Source: Volvox africanus (taxonomy: Eukaryota > Chlorophyta > Chlorophyceae > Chlamydomonadales > Volvocaceae). Taken from it: 64,000 nt of DNA. A program made the position numbers and the translations under genes. Under the pieces are notes generated by a model, which saw only the letters and a program-made list of their open reading frames with translations, was not told the DNA's origin and did not search any database. The DNA lies in contig BSDZ01000023.1 in NCBI GenBank assembly GCA_030268105.1, positions 1,736,001 through 1,800,000 on the forward strand, in the 5' to 3' direction. Positions 23,101 to 36,279 of this stretch are shown one piece after another; position 1 is the stretch's first letter, and every line of letters begins with the position of its first letter.

Positions 23101-24653
23101 GCCGAATGTAGGTAGAAAGGGAGGGAGGGACGGTGGGAGGGAGATTGGGTGGGCGAGGGAGAAGGACGGAGGGAGGGAGGGAGAGAGGCCACCGTTCCCA
23201 CCATCGCCACTACCGCTACCGCCGCAACTACCGCCACCAAGGAGACCGACGCCAAGATAGCCGACACCGCCTCCATCGACGCAGAACCGCCACGTTCGCC
23301 ACCACAGCCATCGTCGCCACCACCGCTGTAAGTATTCTGGGGTATCTACGGGTTGTGTTCATTATTGGACGTTATACTGACATTTTCGCTTTGGCCTTCG
23401 TAGGTGGAAACAACAGAGGTTCACCATTAGAATCGAAACGGGTAAGACCTTGTACGAGATCGAGTCTCGTTGGTTACACGTGTATGTAGATAAGTTCGCG
23501 ACCACCATCACGACAGCCACCATCGCCACCACCATCGCCACCGCCGGCCACTATCGCCGTCAACCCGCCACCAACGCAGTCACCGCCATCACCGCCACCA
23601 AGCCGCCATCGACACCGCCGAATGTAGGTAGAAAGGGAGGGAGGGACGGTGGGAGGGAGATTGGGTGGGCGAGGGAGAAGGACGGAGGGAGGGAGGGAGA
23701 GAGGCCACCGTTCCCACCATCGCCACTACCGCTACCGCCGCAACTACCGCCACCAAGGAGACCGACGCCAAGATAGCCGACACCGCCTCCATCGACGCAG
23801 AACGGCCACGTCCGCCACCACACCAAACGGGTAAGACCTTGTACGAGATCAAGTCTCGTTTGTTACACGTGTATGTAGATACTTGTCCGACTGAGGGAAT
23901 ACTTGCAGGGATGTATCGCTCCAGAGTGGTGAATCACCCTTCCCCTTGGTTGTGAGTATATACTGCTACTGACATCTTCCGATTTGGCTTTTGAAGGCGG
24001 ACAGAACATAGCTTCACCAGTCAAATTACCCGCCGACCTCCCTCCCTCCCTCCCTCCCGTGTGCCCTCCCTTCCTCCCTCGCCCCCCACCCATTGTCGGC
24101 GATGATGGTGGTACTTTGGTGTCGTCGGAGGTAAGGTACGTGTTAAATTGTGCGGGATAGTACGTCCGTATTGTCACGGGAGAAGGATTCATCTCGGATA
24201 GAAGTTAGATGGGAATCTTGATTATTCCTTGATGCAAACGTCTGTTGGACCCGGGAATAGAGCCGGGGTGACATAAGTAGCAACAAGTGACTTAACTGTT
24301 AGAGGAACGGTGTCACCTGTATTGATGTATATCCTCGGTGCTGTACCTACCTACCTCCCCACCTCACTCCCTCCCTCCCGTGTGCCCTCCCTTCCTCCCT
24401 CCCTTCCCCGTTGTCGGCGATGATGGGGGTGCTTTGTCGGCAGCGGCGGTGGCGGTGGTGGCGGACGGAGGGAGGGAGGGAGAGAGGTTACCATTCCCAC
24501 CATCGCCACCGCCGCCACCATGGACACATACGCTACTACCGCTACCGCCGCAACTACCGCCACCAAGGAGACCGACGCCAAGATAGCCGACACCGCCTCC
24601 ATCGACGCAGAACCGCCACGTTCGCCACCACAGCCATCGTCGCCACCACCGCT
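20159..24653 (+). repeat. 4495-bp higher-order repeat, copy 1
   Basis: The order is L(20159) L(21476) A(22793) L1326(23328). Diagnostic variants are CCACCATTGCCACC near 22987 and, in the last L, a one-base loss in the exon-like piece (TTCACCATTAG instead of TTCACCCATTAG) with GTAGGTGGAAAC at the acceptor. They recur 4495 bases later. Confidence 0.87.
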
Positions 24654-27600
24654 GTAAGTATTCTGGGGTATCTACGGGTTGTGTTCATTATTGGACGTTA
24701 TACTGACATTTTCGCTTTGGCCTTCGTAGGCGGAAACAACAGAGGTTCACCCATTAGAATCGAAACGGGTAAGACCTTGTACGAGATCGAGTCTCGTTGG
24801 TTACACGTGTATGTAGATAAGTTCGCGACCAGCATCACGACAGCCACCATCGCCACCGCCGGCCACTATCGCCGTCAACCCGCCATCACCGCCACCAAGC
24901 CGCCATCACCGCCACCAAGCCGCCATCGACACCGCCGAATGTAGGTAGAAAGGGAGGGAGGGACGGTGGGAGGGAGATTGGGTGGGCGAGGGAGAAGGAC
25001 GGAGGGAGGGAGGGAGAGAGGCCACCGTTCCCACCATCGCCACTACCGCTACCGCCGCAACTACCGCCGCCAAGGAGACCGACGCCAAGATAGCCGACAC
25101 CGCCTCCATCGACGCAGAACCGCCACGTCCGCCACCACACCAAACGGGTAAGACCTTGTACGAGATCAAGTCTCGTTTGTTACACGTGTATGTAGATACT
25201 TGTCCGACTGAGGGAATACTTGCAGGGATGTATCGCTCCAGAGTGGTGAATCACCCTTCCCCTTGGTTGTGAGTATATACTGCTACTGACATCTTCCGAT
25301 TTGGCTTTTGAAGGCGGACAGAACATAGCTTCACCAGTCAAATTACCCGCCGACCTCCCTCCCTCCCTCCCTCCCGTGTGCCCTCCCTTCCTCCCTCGCC
25401 CCCCACCCATTGTCGGCGATGATGGTGGTACTTTGGTGTCGTCGGAGGTAAGGTACGTGTTAAATTGTGCGGGATAGTACGTCCGTATTGTCACGGGAGA
25501 AGGATTCATCTCGGATAGAAGTTAGATGGGAATCTTGATTATTCCTTGATGCAAACGTCTGTTGGACCCGGGAATAGAGCCGGGGTGACATAAGTAGCAA
25601 CAAGTGACTTAACTGTTAGAGGAACGGTGTCACCTGTATTGATGTATATCCTCGGTGCTGTACCTACCTACCTCCCCACCTCACTCCCTCCCTCCCGTGT
25701 GCCCTCCCTTCCTCCCTCCCTTCCCCGTTGTCGGCGATGATGGGGGTGCTTTGTCGGCAGCGGCGGTGGCGGTGGTGGCGGACGGAGGGAGGGAGGGAGA
25801 GAGGTTACCATTCCCACCATCGCCACCGCCGCCACCACGGACACATACGCTACTACCGCTACCGCCGCAACTACCGCCACCAAGGAGACCGACGCCAAGA
25901 TAGCCGACACCGCCTCCATCGACGCAGAACCGCCACGTTCGCCACCACAGCCATCGTCGCCACCACCGCTGTAAGTATTCTGGGGTATCTACGGGTTGTG
26001 TTCATTATTGGACGTTATACTGACATTTTCGCTTTGGCCTTCGTAGGCGGAAACAACAGAGGTTCACCCATTAGAATCGAAACGGGTAAGACCTTGTACG
26101 AGATCGAGTCTCGTTGGTTACACGTGTATGTAGATAAGTTCGCGACCAGCATCACGACAGCCACCATCGCCACCGCCGGCCACTATCGCCGTCAACCCGC
26201 CATCACCGCCACCAAGCCGCCATCACCGCCACCAAGCCGCCATCGACACCGCCGAATGTAGGTAGAAAGGGAGGGAGGGACGGTGGGAGGGAGATTGGGT
26301 GGGCGAGGGAGAAGGACGGAGGGAGGGAGGGAGAGAGGCCACCGTTCCCACCATCGCCACTACCGCTACCGCCGCAACTACCGCCGCCAAGGAGACCGAC
26401 GCCAAGATAGCCGACACCGCCTCCATCGACGCAGAACCGCCACGTCCGCCACCACACCAAACGGGTAAGACCTTGTACGAGATCAAGTCTCGTTTGTTAC
26501 ACGTGTATGTAGATACTTGTCCGACTGAGGGAATACTTGCAGGGATGTATCGCTCCAGAGTGGTGAATCACCCTTCCCCTTGGTTGTGAGTATATACTGC
26601 TACTGACATCTTCCGATTTGGCTTTTGAAGGCGGACAGAACATAGCTTCACCAGTCAAATTACCCGCCGACCTCCCTCCCTCCCTCCCTCCCGTGTGCCC
26701 TCCCTTCCTCCCTCGCCCCCCACCCATTGTCGGCGATGATGGTGGTACTTTGGTGTCGTCGGAGGTAAGGTACGTGTTAAATTGTGCGGGATAGTACGTC
26801 CGTATTGTCACGGGAGAAGGATTCATCTCGGATAGAAGTTAGATGGGAATCTTGATTATTCCTTGATGCAAACGTCTGTTGGACCCGGGAATAGAGCCGG
26901 GGTGACATAAGTAGCAACAAGTGACTTAACTGTTAGAGGAACGGTGTCACCTGTATTGATGTATATCCTCGGTGCTGTACCTACCTACCTCCCCACCTCA
27001 CTCCCTCCCTCCCGTGTGCCCTCCCTTCCTCCCTCCCTTCCCCGTTGTCGGCGATGATGGGGGTGCTTTGTCGGCAGCGGCGGTGGCGGTGGTGGCGGAC
27101 GGAGGGAGGGAGGGAGAGAGGTTACCATTCCCACCATCGCCACCGCCGCCACCACGGACACATACGCTACTACCGCTACCGCCGCAACTACCGCCACCAA
27201 GGAGACCGACGCCAAGATAGCCGACACCGCCTCCATCGACGCAGAACCGCCACGTTCGCCACCACAGCCATCGTCGCCACCACCGCTGTAAGTATTCTGG
27301 GGTATCTACGGGTTGTGTTCATTATTGGACGTTATACTGACATTTTCGCTTTGGCCTTCGTAGGCGGAAACAACAGAGGTTCACCCATTAGAATCGAAAC
27401 GGGTAAGACCTTGTACGAGATCGAGTCTCGTTGGTTACACGTGTATGTAGATAAGTTCGCGACCAGCATCACGACAGCCACCATTGCCACCACCATCGCC
27501 ACCGCCGGCCACTATCGCCGTCAACCCGCCACCAACGCCGTCACCGCCATCCCCGCCACCATCGCCATCACCGCCACCAAGCCGCCATCGACACCGCCGA

Positions 27601-29148
27601 ATGTAGGTAGAAAGGGAGGGAGGGACGGTGGGAGGGAGATTGGGTGGGCGAGGGAGAAGGACGGAGGGAGGGAGGGAGAGAGGCCACCGTTCCCACCATC
27701 GCCACTACCGCTACCGCCGCAACTACCGCCACCAAGGAGACCGACGCCAAGATAGCCGACACCGCCTCCATCGACGCAGAACCGCCACGTTCGCCACCAC
27801 AGCCATCGTCGCCACCACCGCTGTAAGTATTCTGGGGTATCTACGGGTTGTGTTCATTATTGGACGTTATACTGACATTTTCGCTTTGGCCTTCGTAGGT
27901 GGAAACAACAGAGGTTCACCATTAGAATCGAAACGGGTAAGACCTTGTACGAGATCGAGTCTCGTTGGTTACACGTGTATGTAGATAAGTTCGCGACCAC
28001 CATCACGACAGCCACCATCGCCACCACCATCGCCACCGCCGGCCACTATCGCCGTCAACCCGCCACCAACGCAGTCACCGCCATCACCGCCACCAAGCCG
28101 CCATCGACACCGCCGAATGTAGGTAGAAAGGGAGGGAGGGACGGTGGGAGGGAGATTGGGTGGGCGAGGGAGAAGGACGGAGGGAGGGAGGGAGAGAGGC
28201 CACCGTTCCCACCATCGCCACTACCGCTACCGCCGCAACTACCGCCACCAAGGAGACCGACGCCAAGATAGCCGACACCGCCTCCATCGACGCAGAACGG
28301 CCACGTCCGCCACCACACCAAACGGGTAAGACCTTGTACGAGATCAAGTCTCGTTTGTTACACGTGTATGTAGATACTTGTCCGACTGAGGGAATACTTG
28401 CAGGGATGTATCGCTCCAGAGTGGTGAATCACCCTTCCCCTTGGTTGTGAGTATATACTGCTACTGACATCTTCCGATTTGGCTTTTGAAGGCGGACAGA
28501 ACATAGCTTCACCAGTCAAATTACCCGCCGACCTCCCTCCCTCCCTCCCTCCCGTGTGCCCTCCCTTCCTCCCTCGCCCCCCACCCATTGTCGGCGATGA
28601 TGGTGGTACTTTGGTGTCGTCGGAGGTAAGGTACGTGTTAAATTGTGCGGGATAGTACGTCCGTATTGTCACGGGAGAAGGATTCATCTCGGATAGAAGT
28701 TAGATGGGAATCTTGATTATTCCTTGATGCAAACGTCTGTTGGACCCGGGAATAGAGCCGGGGTGACATAAGTAGCAACAAGTGACTTAACTGTTAGAGG
28801 AACGGTGTCACCTGTATTGATGTATATCCTCGGTGCTGTACCTACCTACCTCCCCACCTCACTCCCTCCCTCCCGTGTGCCCTCCCTTCCTCCCTCCCTT
28901 CCCCGTTGTCGGCGATGATGGGGGTGCTTTGTCGGCAGCGGCGGTGGCGGTGGTGGCGGACGGAGGGAGGGAGGGAGAGAGGTTACCATTCCCACCATCG
29001 CCACCGCCGCCACCACGGACACATACGCTACTACCGCTACCGCCGCAACTACCGCCACCAAGGAGACCGACGCCAAGATAGCCGACACCGCCTCCATCGA
29101 CGCAGAACCGCCACGTTCGCCACCACAGCCATCGTCGCCACCACCGCT
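24654..29148 (+). repeat. 4495-bp higher-order repeat, copy 2
   Basis: The order L(24654) L(25971) A(27288) L1326(27823) matches copy 1, with the CCATTGCC variant near 27482 and the one-base exon loss in the L at 27823. The CCATGGACAC variant at the end of copy 1 (about 24519) is absent here (CCACGGACAC near 29014), so the copies differ at a few sites. Confidence 0.87.
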
Positions 29149-32100
29149 GTAAGTATTCTGGGGTATCTACGGGTTGTGTTCATTATTGGACGTTATACTG
29201 ACATTTTCGCTTTGGCCTTCGTAGGCGGAAACAACAGAGGTTCACCCATTAGAATCGAAACGGGTAAGACCTTGTACGAGATCGAGTCTCGTTGGTTACA
29301 CGTGTATGTAGATAAGTTCGCGACCAGCATCACGACAGCCACCATCGCCACCGCCGGCCACTATCGCCGTCAACCCGCCATCACCGCCACCAAGCCGCCA
29401 TCACCGCCACCAAGCCGCCATCGACACCGCCGAATGTAGGTAGAAAGGGAGGGAGGGACGGTGGGAGGGAGATTGGGTGGGCGAGGGAGAAGGACGGAGG
29501 GAGGGAGGGAGAGAGGCCACCGTTCCCACCATCGCCACTACCGCTACCGCCGCAACTACCGCCGCCAAGGAGACCGACGCCAAGATAGCCGACACCGCCT
29601 CCATCGACGCAGAACCGCCACGTCCGCCACCACACCAAACGGGTAAGACCTTGTACGAGATCAAGTCTCGTTTGTTACACGTGTATGTAGATACTTGTCC
29701 GACTGAGGGAATACTTGCAGGGATGTATCGCTCCAGAGTGGTGAATCACCCTTCCCCTTGGTTGTGAGTATATACTGCTACTGACATCTTCCGATTTGGC
29801 TTTTGAAGGCGGACAGAACATAGCTTCACCAGTCAAATTACCCGCCGACCTCCCTCCCTCCCTCCCTCCCGTGTGCCCTCCCTTCCTCCCTCGCCCCCCA
29901 CCCATTGTCGGCGATGATGGTGGTACTTCGGTGTCGTCGGAGGTAAGGTACGTGTTAAATTGTGCGGGATAGTACGTCCGTATTGTCACGGGAGAAGGAT
30001 TCATCTCGGATAGAAGTTAGATGGGAATCTTGATTATTCCTTGATGCAAACGTCTGTTGGACCCGGGAATAGAGCCGGGGTGACATAAGTAGCAACAAGT
30101 GACTTAACTGTTAGAGGAACGGTGTCACCTGTATTGATGTATATCCTCGGTGCTGTACCTACCTACCTCCCCACCTCACTCCCTCCCTCCCGTGTGCCCT
30201 CCCTTCCTCCCTCCCTTCCCCGTTGTCGGCGATGATGGGGGTGCTTTGTCGGCAGCGGCGGTGGCGGTGGTGGCGGACGGAGGGAGGGAGGGAGAGAGGT
30301 TACCATTCCCACCATCGCCACCGCCGCCACCACGGACACATACGCTACTACCGCTACCGCCGCAACTACCGCCACCAAGGAGACCGACGCCAAGATAGCC
30401 GACACCGCCTCCATCGACGCAGAACCGCCACGTTCGCCACCACAGCCATCGTCGCCACCACCGCTGTAAGTATTCTGGGGTATCTACGGGTTGTGTTCAT
30501 TATTGGACGTTATACTGACATTTTCGCTTTGGCCTTCTTAGGCGGAAACAACAGAGGTTCACCCATTAGAATCGAAACGGGTAAGACCTTGTACGAGATC
30601 GAGTCTCGTTGGTTACACGTGTATGTAGATAAGTTCGCGACCAGCATCACGACAGCCACCATCGCCACCACCATCGCCATCGCCGGCCACTATCGCCGTC
30701 AACCCGCCACCAACGCCGTCACCGCCATCCCCGCCACCATCGCCATCACCGCCACCAAGCCGCCATCGACACCGCCGAATGTAGGTAGAAAGGGAGGGAG
30801 GGACGGTGGGAGGGAGATTGGGTGGGAGAGGGAGAAGGACGGAGGGAGGGAGGGAGAGAGGCCACCGTTCCCACCATCGCCACTACCGCTACCGCCGCAA
30901 CTACCGCCACCAAGGAGACCGACGCCAAGATAGCCGACACCGCCTCCATCGACGCAGAACCGCCACGTTCGCCACCACAGCCATCGTCGCCACCACCGCT
31001 GTAAGTATTCTGGGGTATCTACGGGTTGTGTTCATTATTGGACGTTATACTGACATTTTCGCTTTGGCCTTCGTAGGTGGAAACAACAGAGGTTCACCAT
31101 TAGAATCGAAACGGGTAAGACCTTGTACGAGATCGAGTCTCGTTGGGTACACGTGTATGTAGATACGTTCGCGACCACCATCACGACAGCCACCATCGCC
31201 ACCACCATCGCCACCGCCGGCCACTATCGCCGTCAACCCGCCATCACCGCCACCAAGCCGCCATCACCGCCACCAAGCCGCCATCGACACCGCCGAATGT
31301 AGGTAGAAAGGGAGGGAGGGACGGTGGGAGGGAGATTGGGTGGGCGAGGGAGAAGGACGGAGGGAGGGAGGGAGAGAGGCCACCGTTCCCACCATCGCCA
31401 CTACCGCTACCGCCGCAACTACCGCCGCCAAGGAGACCGACGCCAAGATAGCCGACACCGCCTCCATCGACGCAGAACCGCCACGTCCGCCACCACACCA
31501 AACGGGTAAGACCTTGTACGAGATCAAGTCTCGTTTGTTACACGTGTATGTAGATACTTGTCCGACTGAGGGAATACTTGCAGGGATGTATCGCTCCAGA
31601 GTGGTGAATCACCCTTCCCCTTGGTTGTGAGTATATACTGCTACTGACATCTTCCGATTTGGCTTTTGAAGGCGGACAGAACATAGCTTCACCAGTCAAA
31701 TTACCCGCCGACCTCCCTCCCTCCCTCCCTCCCGTGTGCCCTCCCTTCCTCCCTCGCCCCCCACCCATTGTCGGCGATGATGGTGGTACTTTGGTGTCGT
31801 CGGAGGTAAGGTACGTGTTAAATTGTGCGGGATAGTACGTCCGTATTGTCACGGGAGAAGGATTCATCTCGGATAGAAGTTAGATGGGAATCTTGATTAT
31901 TCCTTGATGCAAACGTCTGTTGGACCCGGGAATAGAGCCGGGGTGACATAAGTAGCAACAAGTGACTTAACTGTTAGAGGAACGGTGTCACCTGTATTGA
32001 TGTATATCCTCGGTGCTGTACCTACCTACCTCCCCACCTCACTCCCTCCCTCCCGTGTGCCCTCCCTTCCTCCCTCCCTTCCCCGTTGTCGGCGATGATG

Positions 32101-35100
32101 GGGGTGCTTTGTCGGCAGCGGCGGTGGCGGTGGTGGCGGACGGAGGGAGGGAGGGAGAGAGGTTACCATTCCCACCATCGCCACCGCCGCCACCACGGAC
32201 ACATACGCTACTACCGCTACCGCCGCAACTACCGCCACCAAGGAGACCGACGCCAAGATAGCCGACACCGCCTCCATCGACGCAGAACCGCCACGTTCGC
32301 CACCACAGCCATCGTCGCCACCACCGCTGTAAGTATTCTGGGGTATCTACGGGTTGTGTTCATTATTGGACGTTATACTGACATTTTCGCTTTGGCCTTC
32401 GTAGGCGGAAACAACAGAGGTTCACCCATTAGAATCGAAACGGGTAAGACCTTGTACGAGATCGAGTCTCGTTGGTTACACGTGTATGTAGATAAGTTCG
32501 CGACCAGCATCACGACAGCCACCATCGCCACCGCCGGCCACTATCGCCGTCAACCCGCCATCACCGCCACCAAGCCGCCATCACCGCCACCAAGCCGCCA
32601 TCGACACCGCCGAATGTAGGTAGAAAGGGAGGGAGGGACGGTGGGAGGGAGATTGGGTGGGCGAGGGAGAAGGACGGAGGGAGGGAGGGAGAGAGGCCAC
32701 CGTTCCCACCATCGCCACTACCGCTACCGCCGCAACTACCGCCGCCAAGGAGACCGACGCCAAGATAGCCGACACCGCCTCCATCGACGCAGAACCGCCA
32801 CGTCCGCCACCACACCAAACGGGTAAGACCTTGTACGAGATCAAGTCTCGTTTGTTACACGTGTATGTAGATACTTGTCCGACTGAGGGAATACTTGCAG
32901 GGATGTATCGCTCCAGAGTGGTGAATCACCCTTCCCCTTGGTTGTGAGTATATACTGCTACTGACATCTTCCGATTTGGCTTTTGAAGGCGGACAGAACA
33001 TAGCTTCACCAGTCAAATTACCCGCCGACCTCCCTCCCTCCCTCCCTCCCGTGTGCCCTCCCTTCCTCCCTCGCCCCCCACCCATTGTCGGCGATGATGG
33101 TGGTACTTTGGTGTCGTCGGAGGTAAGGTACGTGTTAAATTGTGCGGGATAGTACGTCCGTATTGTCACGGGAGAAGGATTCATCTCGGATAGAAGTTAG
33201 ATGGGAATCTTGATTATTCCTTGATGCAAACGTCTGTTGGACCCGGGAATAGAGCCGGGGTGACATAAGTAGCAACAAGTGACTTAACTGTTAGAGGAAC
33301 GGTGTCACCTGTATTGATGTATATCCTCGGTGCTGTACCTACCTACCTCCCCACCTCACTCCCTCCCTCCCGTGTGCCCTCCCTTCCTCCCTCCCTTCCC
33401 CGTTGTCGGCGATGATGGGGGTGCTTTGTCGGCAGCGGCGGTGGCGGTGGTGGCGGACGGAGGGAGGGAGGGAGAGAGGTTACCATTCCCACCATCGCCA
33501 CCGCCGCCACCACGGACACATACGCTACTACCGCTACCGCCGCAACTACCGCCACCAAGGAGACCGACGCCAAGATAGCCGACACCGCCTCCATCGACGC
33601 AGAACCGCCACGTTCGCCACCACAGCCATCGTCGCCACCACCGCTGTAAGTATTCTGGGGTATCTACGGGTTGTGTTCATTATTGGACGTTATACTGACA
33701 TTTTCGCTTTGGCCTTCGTAGGCGGAAACAACAGAGGTTCACCCATTAGAATCGAAACGGGTAAGACCTTGTACGAGATCGAGTCTCGTTGGTTACACGT
33801 GTATGTAGATAAGTTCGCGACCAGCATCACGACAGCCACCATCGCCACCGCCGGCCACTATCGCCGTCAACCCGCCATCACCGCCACCAAGCCGCCATCA
33901 CCGCCACCAAGCCGCCATCGACACCGCCGAATGTAGGTAGAAAGGGAGGGAGGGACGGTGGGAGGGAGATTGGGTGGGCGAGGGAGAAGGACGGAGGGAG
34001 GGAGGGAGAGAGGCCACCGTTCCCACCATCGCCACTACCGCTACCGCCGCAACTACCGCCGCCAAGGAGACCGACGCCAAGATAGCCGACACCGCCTCCA
34101 TCGACGCAGAACCGCCACGTCCGCCACCACACCAAACGGGTAAGACCTTGTACGAGATCAAGTCTCGTTTGTTACACGTGTATGTAGATACTTGTCCGAC
34201 TGAGGGAATACTTGCAGGGATGTATCGCTCCAGAGTGGTGAATCACCCTTCCCCTTGGTTGTGAGTATATACTGCTACTGACATCTTCCGATTTGGCTTT
34301 TGAAGGCGGACAGAACATAGCTTCACCAGTCAAATTACCCGCCGACCTCCCTCCCTCCCTCCCTCCCGTGTGCCCTCCCTTCCTCCCTCGCCCCCCACCC
34401 ATTGTCGGCGATGATGGTGGTACTTTGGTGTCGTCGGAGGTAAGGTACGTGTTAAATTGTGCGGGATAGTACGTCCGTATTGTCACGGGAGAAGGATTCA
34501 TCTCGGATAGAAGTTAGATGGGAATCTTGATTATTCCTTGATGCAAACGTCTGTTGGACCCGGGAATAGAGCCGGGGTGACATAAGTAGCAACAAGTGAC
34601 TTAACTGTTAGAGGAACGGTGTCACCTGTATTGATGTATATCCTCGGTGCTGTACCTACCTACCTCCCCACCTCACTCCCTCCCTCCCGTGTGCCCTCCC
34701 TTCCTCCCTCCCTTCCCCGTTGTCGGCGATGATGGGGGTGCTTTGTCGGCAGCGGCGGTGGCGGTGGTGGCGGACGGAGGGAGGGAGGGAGAGAGGTTAC
34801 CATTCCCACCATCGCCACCGCCGCCACCACGGACACATACGCTACTACCGCTACCGCCGCAACTACCGCCACCAAGGAGACCGACGCCAAGATAGCCGAC
34901 ACCGCCTCCATCGACGCAGAACCGCCACGTTCGCCACCACAGCCATCGTCGCCACCACCGCTGTAAGTATTCTGGGGTATCTACGGGTTGTGTTCATTAT
35001 TGGACGTTATACTGACATTTTCGCTTTGGCCTTCGTAGGCGGAAACAACAGAGGTTCACCCATTAGAATCGAAACGGGTAAGACCTTGTACGAGATCGAG

Positions 35101-36279
35101 TCTCGTTGGTTACACGTGTATGTAGATAAGTTCGCGACCAGCATCACGACAGCCACCATCGCCACCGCCGGCCACTATCGCCGTCAACCCGCCATCACCG
35201 CCACCAAGCCGCCATCACCGCCACCAAGCCGCCATCGACACCGCCGAATGTAGGTAGAAAGGGAGGGAGGGACGGTGGGAGGGAGATTGGGTGGGCGAGG
35301 GAGAAGGACGGAGGGAGGGAGGGAGAGAGGCCACCGTTCCCACCATCGCCACTACCGCTACCGCCGCAACTACCGCCGCCAAGGAGACCGACGCCAAGAT
35401 AGCCGACACCGCCTCCATCGACGCAGAACCGCCACGTCCGCCACCACACCAAACGGGTAAGACCTTGTACGAGATCAAGTCTCGTTTGTTACACGTGTAT
35501 GTAGATACTTGTCCGACTGAGGGAATACTTGCAGGGATGTATCGCTCCAGAGTGGTGAATCACCCTTCCCCTTGGTTGTGAGTATATACTGCTACTGACA
35601 TCTTCCGATTTGGCTTTTGAAGGCGGACAGAACATAGCTTCACCAGTCAAATTACCCGCCGACCTCCCTCCCTCCCTCCCTCCCGTGTGCCCTCCCTTCC
35701 TCCCTCGCCCCCCACCCATTGTCGGCGATGATGGTGGTACTTTGGTGTCGTCGGAGGTAAGGTACGTGTTAAATTGTGCGGGATAGTACGTCCGTATTGT
35801 CACGGGAGAAGGATTCATCTCGGATAGAAGTTAGATGGGAATCTTGATTATTCCTTGATGCAAACGTCTGTTGGACCCGGGAATAGAGCCGGGGTGACAT
35901 AAGTAGCAACAAGTGACTTAACTGTTAGAGGAACGGTGTCACCTGTATTGATGTATATCCTCGGTGCTGTACCTACCTACCTCCCCACCTCACTCCCTCC
36001 CTCCCGTGTGCCCTCCCTTCCTCCCTCCCTTCCCCGTTGTCGGCGATGATGGGGGTGCTTTGTCGGCAGCGGCGGTGGCGGTGGTGGCGGACGGAGGGAG
36101 GGAGGGAGAGAGGTTACCATTCCCACCATCGCCACCGCCGCCACCACGGACACATACGCTACTACCGCTACCGCCGCAACTACCGCCACCAAGGAGACCG
36201 ACGCCAAGATAGCCGACACCGCCTCCATCGACGCAGAACCGCCACGTTCGCCACCACAGCCATCGTCGCCACCACCGCT
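29149..36279 (+). repeat. Array segment L-A-L-L-L-L
   Basis: Units are L(29149), A(30466), L1328(31001) and three standard L units (32329, 33646, 34963). Private changes include CTTCTTAGG at the I1 acceptor near 30538 (AG kept), CATCGCCATCGCC near 30674, GGTGGGAGAGG near 30826 and TTGGGTACAC near 31145. The run of three consecutive unmodified 1317-bp units is the longest without an A unit in this part of the array. Confidence 0.85.
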
